Source: Candidatus Zymogenus sp. (GTDB taxonomy: Bacteria; Desulfobacterota; Zymogenia; Zymogenales; Zymogenaceae). From it: a stretch of DNA of 7,961 nucleotides. Location of the stretch: NCBI GenBank assembly GCA_030613285.1, contig JAUWME010000083.1, positions 1 to 7,961 on the forward strand, written 5' to 3'. Both the position numbers and the translations under genes were made by a program. Below are positions 1 through 4,786 of the stretch, piece after piece (positions within the stretch are counted from its first letter, which is position 1; the number at the start of each line of letters is the position of its first letter). The notes under the pieces are model-generated. The model was given only the letters and a program-made list of their open reading frames with translations, was not told the origin of the DNA and made no database searches.

Positions 1-89
1 GAGGTTTCCTGAAGAGAAATAAAAAGTAGGAGAAACAGGACCAGTGCCCGAAGAGTTTTTTTTAATATTCCGCCGTGTCTACCTCTCAT
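1..89 (-). CDS. N-terminus of a secreted or membrane-anchored protein (partial, runs off left edge)
   Basis: Reading the minus strand from the ATG at 89-87 gives 29 open codons to the window edge, beginning MRGRHGGILKKTLRALVLF and continuing LLLFISLQET. This is a basic n-region (R2, R4, K10, K11, R14) followed by a hydrophobic stretch of about 12 residues (A15 to L26), the build of a signal peptide or N-terminal membrane anchor. An in-frame stop (96-98) lies just upstream, so this ATG is the first possible ATG start. No strong ribosome site is seen: a GGA lies about 13 bases before the ATG. A possible promoter sits at 114-141. The mature protein is outside the window, so its function cannot be told. 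A chance ORF of this length is possible, but the signal-peptide pattern argues against it. Confidence 0.5.
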   Translation of the reverse strand, partial: MRGRHGGILKKTLRALVLFLLLFISLQET

Positions 90-113
90 CGGGGTTTATA
101 TTCCAGAAGATTA

Positions 114-141
114 ATAGTATGTAAAGTTGGGTGTTTATCAA
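114..141 (-). promoter_or_regulatory. Possible sigma70-type promoter for the leftmost gene
   Basis: On the minus strand TTGATA (141-136, five of six consensus bases) is followed after 16 bases by TACTAT (119-114, four of six). Transcription would begin near 107, leaving a short leader of about 18 bases before the ATG at 89. AT-rich DNA yields such matches by chance, so this is a candidate only. Confidence 0.33.
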
Positions 142-239
142 CCGCTGATGCTGAAAAGTAAAAAGCTGACTATTGGTTTTTAGCGTTTCTAATTAGTGGA
201 ATTACTTTAGTATGAAGCAACGAATTATGAATAGTTCCT

Positions 240-935
240 TTATCTTTTTGATATTTCGATAGCTTTTTTTTCGATACTTTTTGTATATTCTGTCCACTTT
301 CTTGCCTTGTCGGGGTTGCCTTTCTCCAATGAGAATAGGCAGGTTTCGCTTCCAGAAGGGATGGTGGTTTGAAACAATACGTCCCAGATGTCAGTGCGTC
401 CTTGGGACTCCATATATTCTTTTGCGGCGTCTATCATCCCTTGGACAAAGTAACGTTGGACGCGGCAGTCGAAGGCTTTGTAATGGTCTTGGTGGGGGCA
501 CCAATCGATATGAAAGCTGGCCCTGTCATCTGCATCAATGGTGGGAGTTTCCAAAGAGGCATAGGCAATGCGGTTGATTATTGTGGCAAAGAAGCTAAAC
601 CATTCTACATTGGTCATGTCTTCGGGGATTTTTGTGCCTTTGGTGATTTGTTTGCCTACATCGTAGCCGACGTTTTTTAGACATTGGAAGATAATTTTTT
701 GTCCATCTTCTCCGAGGTTTTTTTCTACGGTCTTTAAGATTTCGATGATGGCCATCGCTTGCATGGTTCCCCACTGGAAGAGTACGGCGGGGTCGTAATT
801 GGTTTTGTTGAGGACTTTTTCTCTGAGCTGGGAAACTCCTTTGGAGTATGGCTGATTGAACTGGAAATTTGCCCAGCCCTTTTCCGGTCTTTTTTCCCAA
901 TGCCGGACATCCAAGTTGTCGTGTTTCGATTTCAT
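240..935 (-). CDS. Hypothetical soluble protein, possibly ATC-hydrolase-like
   Basis: A 231-residue protein with no signal peptide or membrane segment, so probably cytoplasmic. I do not firmly recognise it. The general build resembles the L-2-amino-thiazoline-4-carboxylic acid hydrolase (ATC hydrolase-like) family: an alpha-helical first half, a GYDVGKQI segment at about residues 90-97, a Cys/His-rich centre (D144-W-C-P-H-Q-D-H151, then C157), and a C-terminal G195-S-E-T-C199-L-F element that looks like the family's late Gly...Cys-x-Phe motif. Characterised members open the thiazoline ring of ATC on the route to cysteine, but many relatives have unknown substrates. Start ATG 935-933 is preceded by an AAAGG-type ribosome site about 8 bases away. 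The gene points the same way as the chaperone at 1154-1870 but is 218 bases from it, so probably has its own promoter. C146, H148, H151, C157 and C199 could bind metal or act in catalysis; this is inference. Confidence 0.75.
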   Translation of the reverse strand: MKSKHDNLDVRHWEKRPEKGWANFQFNQPYSKGVSQLREKVLNKTNYDPAVLFQWGTMQAMAIIEILKTVEKNLGEDGQKIIFQCLKNVGYDVGKQITKGTKIPEDMTNVEWFSFFATIINRIAYASLETPTIDADDRASFHIDWCPHQDHYKAFDCRVQRYFVQGMIDAAKEYMESQGRTDIWDVLFQTTIPSGSETCLFSLEKGNPDKARKWTEYTKSIEKKAIEISKR

Positions 936-976
936 TTATCGACCTTTTTTGTTAAAACCGTCATTTTTTTCAAATA

Positions 977-1036
977 CCCCCACCAACTACAGTTCATCAT
1001 CCCTACAACCCCAACCCCCTAAAAATGACCAGCCCC
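977..1036 (-). other. G-tract cluster (possible G-quadruplex) in the leader of the 240-935 gene
   Basis: The plus strand carries runs of C at 1033-1036, 1015-1019, 1009-1012, 1001-1003 and 977-981, so the minus strand, which is the coding sense for the gene at 240-935, has G4, G5, G4, G3 and G5 tracts in that order. The loops are about 13, 2, 5 and 19 bases. Four tracts could form a G-quadruplex, though two loops are long. If the promoter at 1022-1051 is right, most of the tracts lie in the 5' leader RNA. Confidence 0.35.
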
Positions 1037-1051
1037 TTTATTAAATGTCAA
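1022..1051 (-). promoter_or_regulatory. Weak promoter candidate for the 240-935 gene
   Basis: A perfect -35 hexamer TTGACA is read on the minus strand at 1051-1046. The best -10 at a workable distance (18 bases) is CATTTT at 1027-1022, only three of six consensus bases. It faces the gene that starts at 935 and would give a leader of about 80 bases. The perfect -35 makes it worth listing; the poor -10 keeps confidence low. Confidence 0.28.
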
Positions 1052-1060
1052 CCCACTAAT

Positions 1061-1080
1061 TCCAGCAATCTCCAGCAATC
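1061..1080. repeat. Tandem 10-bp direct repeat
   Basis: TCCAGCAATC occurs twice without a gap (1061-1070 and 1071-1080). A decayed third copy, ACAGCAACC, follows from 1081. It lies between two minus-strand genes. No function is suggested; it may be a small replication-slippage product. Confidence 0.8.
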
Positions 1081-1127
1081 ACAGCAACCCCGGCACTCTA
1101 CTTCGAACGTCTATAATAATTCTTTAG

Positions 1128-1147
1128 TATAAAATTCATTTTTAGTG
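1128..1147 (+). repeat. Left copy of a ~20-bp direct repeat flanking the chaperone gene
   Basis: TATAAAATTCATTTTTAGTG at this position recurs at 2130-2151 with only two extra T in the T-run. The match extends leftward to AGT apart from one inserted T. The two copies bracket the chaperone gene and its promoter, about 1 kb apart and in the same orientation. Confidence 0.7.
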
Positions 1148-1153
1148 GGAAGT

Positions 1154-1870
1154 TTATTTTTTGTACTCCTCGTTTATAACTATCTCGGTTTTTCCTCTGA
1201 GTTCATTGATGAAGTTGTCGTATACATTCATCCGTTTTTGCATGAGGGCGCTCATTGCCATTGTTTCTTTTTCTTCTGGTAGAAGAGCGTTATATTCTTC
1301 GACAGTCATTCCATTTAGTTTTGCCAACATCACTATGTCTTCATCCATAACCTTAGCTGAATCTTTAACAATAAGATTCAATTTTTGGATCATGATATCG
1401 TTTCTTATAAGGGCCTCGAAGCCGGCTTCAGTAAGTCTGTTGTTTTTCAGGACATTTTTATACTGCTCGAAATTGAATTGCCCATCTTTATTGAAGTAGG
1501 GGATGGTTTTTATCATGTCTCGGATTTCTTCGTCGGTAATGGGGACGTTGAGTCTTCTGGCTTCTTCAATTGTCAGTACCCTGTTTATCTCTTCATTAAG
1601 GACTGAATTTCTGATGTTTAGTGTTTTGATATCTTCATCCGTGAGGGCATCACCAAATTTTTCTTTAAGCGCCAGAATTTGATTTTCTAAGGCTTTTTGA
1701 AATTCGGTGTGGGTGATTATTGTGCTTCCTACTTTTGCGGCGTAGCGGTTTGGGTCGTCCCTGTCAACACTTCCGAGGATTCCGAAGCCGACGATAAAGC
1801 TTAGTGCTACTGTCAAAAGGAGTGCTTTTAGCCACCACTTGCTTGCACTTCTTCTCATTATGTCCAGCAT
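1154..1870 (-). CDS. Membrane-anchored SurA_N/PpiD-type periplasmic chaperone lacking a PPIase domain
   Basis: A 238-residue protein. After a short basic N-terminus (R6, R7, K11) a single membrane helix spans about residues 14-33, leaving the rest in the periplasm. Residues about 38-165 match the SurA N-terminal chaperone module as in PpiD: an A-x-V-G-x-x-x-I segment, the helical stretch with LNEEINRVLTIEEARRLNV, and the I-x-D-E-E-I-R-D-M-I-x-x-I-P-Y-F pattern with F-x-x-D-G-Q-F-N after it. PpiD is about 620 residues and carries a parvulin domain; here no parvulin domain is present, and the protein goes straight to a C-terminal helix ending LRGKTEIVINEEYKK, which resembles the usual tail of such proteins. 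Noncoding AT-rich DNA with stops in all frames follows, so the protein is not obviously cut by a frameshift. The start is supported by AAGGAG (1882-1877) seven bases before the ATG. It is divergent from mreB. Likely role: holding exported proteins unfolded at the inner membrane; clients unknown. Confidence 0.8.
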   Translation of the reverse strand: MLDIMRRSASKWWLKALLLTVALSFIVGFGILGSVDRDDPNRYAAKVGSTIITHTEFQKALENQILALKEKFGDALTDEDIKTLNIRNSVLNEEINRVLTIEEARRLNVPITDEEIRDMIKTIPYFNKDGQFNFEQYKNVLKNNRLTEAGFEALIRNDIMIQKLNLIVKDSAKVMDEDIVMLAKLNGMTVEEYNALLPEEKETMAMSALMQKRMNVYDNFINELRGKTEIVINEEYKK

Positions 1871-1924
1871 ATATTTCTCCTTGATTGTGATATTGCGATG
1901 TTGCGATGCTTTTGCTATTAAGTA

Positions 1925-1953
1925 TTTATATCAGAGATGGTGGAAAGACGCAA
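1925..1953 (-). promoter_or_regulatory. Candidate sigma70-type promoter of the chaperone gene
   Basis: On the minus strand TTGCGT (1953-1948) and TATAAA (1930-1925, five of six consensus bases) are 17 bases apart. Transcription would start near 1918, about 48 bases before the ATG at 1870. The -35 matches only the TTG part of the consensus. Confidence 0.42.
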
Positions 1954-2057
1954 GATATTTCATTTCTTTTTAGGTAATAGACGAAGTTAAAAGGCGGAGC
2001 AAAAGGCAAAATTACGAAGTAAAAAGTATATTTAGAAGTCAAGTCAAAAATATTTCC

Positions 2058-2086
2058 TTGATTCTGTTACATTTTGTTGTTATAAT
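2058..2086 (+). promoter_or_regulatory. Strong sigma70-type promoter of the mreB operon
   Basis: TTGATT at 2058-2063 and a perfect TATAAT at 2081-2086 are separated by the ideal 17 bases. The predicted transcript starts near 2093 and has a leader of roughly 107 bases before the mreB ATG, containing the 2130-2151 repeat. This is the best promoter in the window and probably drives the whole shape operon, since later spacers show no comparable site. Confidence 0.68.
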
Positions 2087-2129
2087 CCATTTGCGGTATT
2101 GGCAGTGAGGGCTTGGGATGCTGGGGAGT

Positions 2130-2151
2130 TATAAAATTCATTTTTTTAGTG
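2130..2151 (+). repeat. Right copy of the ~20-bp direct repeat, inside the mreB leader
   Basis: This is the same sequence as 1128-1147 except for two additional T in the T-run. It lies downstream of the mreB promoter and 48 bases before the mreB ATG, so it would be transcribed as part of the mreB leader. The left copy lies just past the stop codon of the chaperone gene. Confidence 0.7.
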
Positions 2152-2199
2152 AGTTAAGTAGCGTTTTCGGATTTGAATGAAAAATTTCAGGAGTGATAA

Positions 2200-3240
2200 A
2201 TGGTAATAAATTCTTTTGCACGTATGATTTCAAATGATCTTTCCATCGATTTGGGAACGGCAAACACACTTGTATATTTGAAGGGGAAAGGAATTGTTGC
2301 AGAAGAGCCTTCTGTTGTAGCGATTAAAGAGGGTCCTCGCGGCGAGAGGAAGATAATTGCTGTAGGTAAGGAAGCGAAGATGATGCTTGGTCGTACACCG
2401 GAGACAATTGTTGCAGTACGACCATTAAAGGATGGGGTTATTGCAGATTTTGAAATAACGGAGCATTTGCTAAAGCACTTTATCAAGAAAGCTACTACCA
2501 AGCGTTCTTTGTTACGGCCAAGGATAATAATTTCTGTTCCTTCTGGGATTACGCCAGTAGAGAGGCGTGCGGTGATAGAGTCGGCCACTACTGCCGGTGC
2601 CAGAGAAGTGTATCTCATCGATGAGCCGATTGCAGCAGCCATAGGTGTTGGGCTTCCGATCTCCGAGCCATCCGGAAATATGATTGTGGACATTGGCGGC
2701 GGCACAACAGAGGTGGCCGTAATTTCCATGAACGGTATTGTCTATGCGGAATCTATAAAGGTTGGTGGGGATAAGATGGATGAGGCCATAATACAATATT
2801 TAAAGAGGAAATATAACTTTCTTTTAGGGGAGAGCTCTGCTGAGAAGCTTAAGATGGAAATGGGGACCGCCCTTGTGGAAGGTGAGATCAAAACAACTGA
2901 AATAAAGGGGAGGGATTTGGTGTCGGGAATTCCAAAGACTCAAACAATAAACTCAATAGAGATAAACGAGGCGCTCTCAATTCCTATAGACATGATTATT
3001 GAAACCATAAGACGCTCGCTTGAGAACACTCCTCCGGAGCTATCGTCGGACTTTTTGGATAAAGGGATAGTCCTTTCCGGTGGTGGATCGATGATTAAAA
3101 ATCTCGACAGGCTTATTAAAAAGGAGACTAATCTTCCGATAATAGTAGCCGAGAATCCCCTTACTGTTGTTGTGTTGGGTTGTGGCAGGGCATTGGACGA
3201 TCCAGATCTGTTAAAGCAGGTGGCGGTTTTGGGCCGATGA
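2200..3240 (+). CDS. mreB: Rod-shape-determining actin homologue MreB
   Basis: A 346-residue bacterial actin that forms membrane-bound filaments and guides the elongasome. All actin-fold nucleotide motifs are present: phosphate-1 D17-L-G-T-A-N-T23, the connecting helix region Y138-L-I-D-E-P-I-A-A-A-I-G149, phosphate-2 D164-I-G-G-G-T-T170, and the adenosine motif G289-I-V-L-S-G-G-G-S297. Length is that of the family (about 335-350), and the ending LLKQVAVLGR is typical. The N-terminal VINSFARMI segment before the SNDL start of the fold could serve as the membrane-binding helix. The start is fixed by AGGAG (2189-2193) six bases before the ATG. It is the first gene of the operon, with a strong promoter at 2058-2086 and 76 bases to mreC. 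An inverted repeat, TGAAA-AA-TTTCA (2178-2189), touches the ribosome site and could modestly affect initiation. Confidence 0.97.
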   Translation: MVINSFARMISNDLSIDLGTANTLVYLKGKGIVAEEPSVVAIKEGPRGERKIIAVGKEAKMMLGRTPETIVAVRPLKDGVIADFEITEHLLKHFIKKATTKRSLLRPRIIISVPSGITPVERRAVIESATTAGAREVYLIDEPIAAAIGVGLPISEPSGNMIVDIGGGTTEVAVISMNGIVYAESIKVGGDKMDEAIIQYLKRKYNFLLGESSAEKLKMEMGTALVEGEIKTTEIKGRDLVSGIPKTQTINSIEINEALSIPIDMIIETIRRSLENTPPELSSDFLDKGIVLSGGGSMIKNLDRLIKKETNLPIIVAENPLTVVVLGCGRALDDPDLLKQVAVLGR

Positions 3241-3316
3241 CGGGGGAGGGTGAGGTTTTTAAGAAAGTGAAAGAATTCTTTTTAGTATAACAATAATAGT
3301 AAGTTTACTTTGAGTT
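3241..3316 (+). other. mreB-mreC spacer with palindrome and weak mreC ribosome site
   Basis: The spacer holds a perfect 12-base palindrome AAAGAATTCTTT (3270-3281) followed by a T-rich stretch and TAGTATAA, then AAGT-TT-ACTT (3301-3310) next to the mreC start. The palindrome is short and AT-rich, so it is not a convincing intrinsic terminator, but it could be an mRNA processing or attenuation site that keeps MreB expressed above the later genes. No good Shine-Dalgarno precedes mreC (only GAG at 3312-3314). Confidence 0.35.
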
Positions 3317-4141
3317 ATGTATAAGTTTCTTCGGCGATATAAAGGGGCAGTAGTTGTCGTTGCGCTCCTTTTTGTATCGCTATTTATCTTCATTGCATTC
3401 GGTAGCAACACAACACTCTTTGGCAAACCGAGGGGTGTCATTCTGAAAATAACCTCGCCCGTCTTTGAGACAATAAACTCCCTCCTTGACGATGTGATTT
3501 CCATCTGGGATCACTATATATATTTGAAGGACTTAAAGGAGGAAAACGAGGAGTTAAGAAGACACCTTCGGCGCATTTCTACCAAATACGATAATCTGAA
3601 GACTATTTATATCGAAACAGAAAGGAATAACCAAAGGCTTGAGGAAACCCTCGGATTCACAAAAAAGGAGCCTTACAAACTCCTCCCCGCAAGGGTCATT
3701 GGGACTGACTTTGCTCCATATTCCAGCATGGTGACAATTGACAAAGGGAGAGAGAACGGTGTTACAGAAGACATCTCAGTAGTGTCTGTAAGTGGGATTG
3801 TGGGGATCATCCTTAATGTATCTGACAGGTCTTCAACCGTAATGCTTCTTAATGACAAGCGGAGCCGAATTGACGTTACCCTTCAGGAAAACCGCACCCG
3901 TGGTGTCTTGGAGGGGTTCACAGATGGCACGATCCACCTCTCGTTTGTGGACAGGAAAGTAAAAGTTAAACTGGGGGATGTGGTGGTCACGTCTGGAATG
4001 GGGAATATCTTCCCAAAGGGGCTTCTGGTGGGGAAAGTCTCAAAAGTAAATAAGCCCAAGTTCGGTCTCTTCCAAGAGATCATTGTAACTCCCAAAGTTA
4101 ATCTCAAAAGCGTCGAAGAAGTTCTCATTATTATCAGGTAG
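3317..4141 (+). CDS. mreC: Rod-shape-determining protein MreC
   Basis: A 274-residue bitopic inner-membrane protein of the elongasome; its periplasmic part binds and activates PBP2 and organises the complex. It begins MYKFLRRYK, a usual MreC start, followed by a membrane helix at residues 10-28. Residues about 67-112 are charged and heptad-like (for example KDLKEENEELRRHLRRI), which fits the dimerising coiled coil. The beta-rich domain follows from about 120: ARVIG at 125-129, the D142-K-G-x-x-N-G-V segment, VSGIVGII at 158-165, and the late V-T-S-G-M-G-N-I-F-P-K-G-L-L-V-G (224-239) block that is the family's best signature. Length is ordinary and no proline-rich C-terminal extension is present. 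Its start lacks a strong ribosome site, so expression may depend on the operon transcript and spacer structure. mreD follows after 16 bases. Confidence 0.95.
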   Translation: MYKFLRRYKGAVVVVALLFVSLFIFIAFGSNTTLFGKPRGVILKITSPVFETINSLLDDVISIWDHYIYLKDLKEENEELRRHLRRISTKYDNLKTIYIETERNNQRLEETLGFTKKEPYKLLPARVIGTDFAPYSSMVTIDKGRENGVTEDISVVSVSGIVGIILNVSDRSSTVMLLNDKRSRIDVTLQENRTRGVLEGFTDGTIHLSFVDRKVKVKLGDVVVTSGMGNIFPKGLLVGKVSKVNKPKFGLFQEIIVTPKVNLKSVEEVLIIIR

Positions 4142-4147
4142 TTCCTT

Positions 4148-4151
4148 GGAG
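4148..4151 (+). promoter_or_regulatory. Ribosome binding site that sets the mreD start
   Basis: GGAG lies six bases before ATG 4158. It overlaps a TTG at 4146 that would otherwise extend the frame by four codons, so the TTG is unlikely to be the start. The adjacent ATG at 4161 is nine bases from the GGAG and also possible. Confidence 0.6.
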
Positions 4152-4157
4152 AATTTG

Positions 4158-4730
4158 ATGATGAAAAGGGACAAATTGACCAAAGTGAGTGGTGGAAGGG
4201 TGGTCTTCGGATTTATTCTCATTATCCTTTTGGGCTTTCTTGCAATCATAATTCAAAGTATGTTCCCAGAAATCTTCGGGATTAGGGTTGAGTGGCTCCT
4301 CATCTTTTTCATTTATGTGGGCATCTATAAATCTCCGGGACTTTCAATTTTCATAACAGCGACCCTGGGACTTATCTGCGATCTCACGTCCAGCGCACCT
4401 GTGGGACAGGGGTTCTTTTGCGCTTTTTACGCAATGGGGGTGGCCAGAATATTTTCCAGTATCATCTATGTCAACAGGCCGGGAATCATGTTTCTAACCA
4501 CAGCAGCAGTGACGTTGAGCCTGAATTTAATCCTTCTCTTAATCTTTCTAATCTCTTCATATAAGGTGGGAAGCGTGAGCCTGTTACTGCATTTTGTCGT
4601 ACCCTCTTCGTTTCTTACAGCACTAATCTCTATTCCTCTTTTTTCTCTTATCAAGCATATCGACCCGGAAAGGGGAGGGTATTATTTGGCAAGGTTTATG
4701 AGGGAAGAGAAAGTGGTTCCCTTACTGTAG
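4158..4730 (+). CDS. mreD: Rod-shape-determining protein MreD
   Basis: A 190-residue polytopic inner-membrane protein that works with MreC and MreB in the elongasome; its exact biochemical role is not settled. After a short basic N-terminus there are about five or six hydrophobic helices, near residues 15-35, 43-56, 62-79, 84-104, 111-134 and 143-166, and a charged cytoplasmic tail. The segment G71-L-I-C-D-L-T-S-S-A-P-V-G-Q-G85 matches the family pattern of G-x-x-x-D-x-x-x-x-x-x-x-G around the third helix. MreD proteins vary a lot in sequence, so the assignment leans on topology, length (usually 160-200) and position between mreC and mrdA. ATG 4158 is chosen because GGAG lies six bases upstream. 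The next gene begins 56 bases later. Confidence 0.9.
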   Translation: MMKRDKLTKVSGGRVVFGFILIILLGFLAIIIQSMFPEIFGIRVEWLLIFFIYVGIYKSPGLSIFITATLGLICDLTSSAPVGQGFFCAFYAMGVARIFSSIIYVNRPGIMFLTTAAVTLSLNLILLLIFLISSYKVGSVSLLLHFVVPSSFLTALISIPLFSLIKHIDPERGGYYLARFMREEKVVPLL

Positions 4731-4786
4731 TTTGCATTTGTAATGTTTGGAAATGAAAATTGATAAGTCCATTAAGTGGGGTTTTG

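Larger units (their letters stand above)
1871..2199. other. Divergent intergenic region between the chaperone gene and mreB
   Basis: This gene-free stretch of 329 bases is AT-rich and purine-rich in its middle. It holds the chaperone promoter candidate (1925-1953), the strong mreB promoter (2058-2086), the right-hand copy of the direct repeat (2130-2151), a tandem TTGCGATG pair at about 1893-1908, and two ACGAAGT blocks (1981-1987, 2014-2020) in a run of AAAAGGC-like units. The two promoters point away from each other with about 100 bases between their -35 elements, so a shared regulator could act there, but no clear operator is visible. Confidence 0.6.

Noticed and set aside
159..182. Inverted repeat TAAAAA/TTTTTA as terminator of the 240-935 gene
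   Set aside because: The stem is six A-T pairs with a 12-base loop and no GC core, so it is too weak to call.
1045..1153. Continuation of the chaperone gene (lost PPIase domain) past its stop
   Set aside because: All three minus-strand frames hit stops within a few dozen bases and the DNA is AT-rich and repeat-like; no parvulin motif is seen.
2187..2729. Long open frame (180 codons) antisense to mreB
   Set aside because: It lies wholly against a strongly conserved gene, resembles no family, and has low-complexity Ser/Pro/Ile-rich translation typical of a shadow frame.
3281..3291. Internal promoter for mreC with -10 TATAAC (3286-3291)
   Set aside because: No -35 resembling TTGACA lies at 16-18 bases, and the string belongs to the recurring AATTC-Tn-AGT motif.
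4146..4157. TTG start for mreD
   Set aside because: It overlaps the GGAG ribosome site itself and no site precedes it; ATG 4158 is properly spaced.
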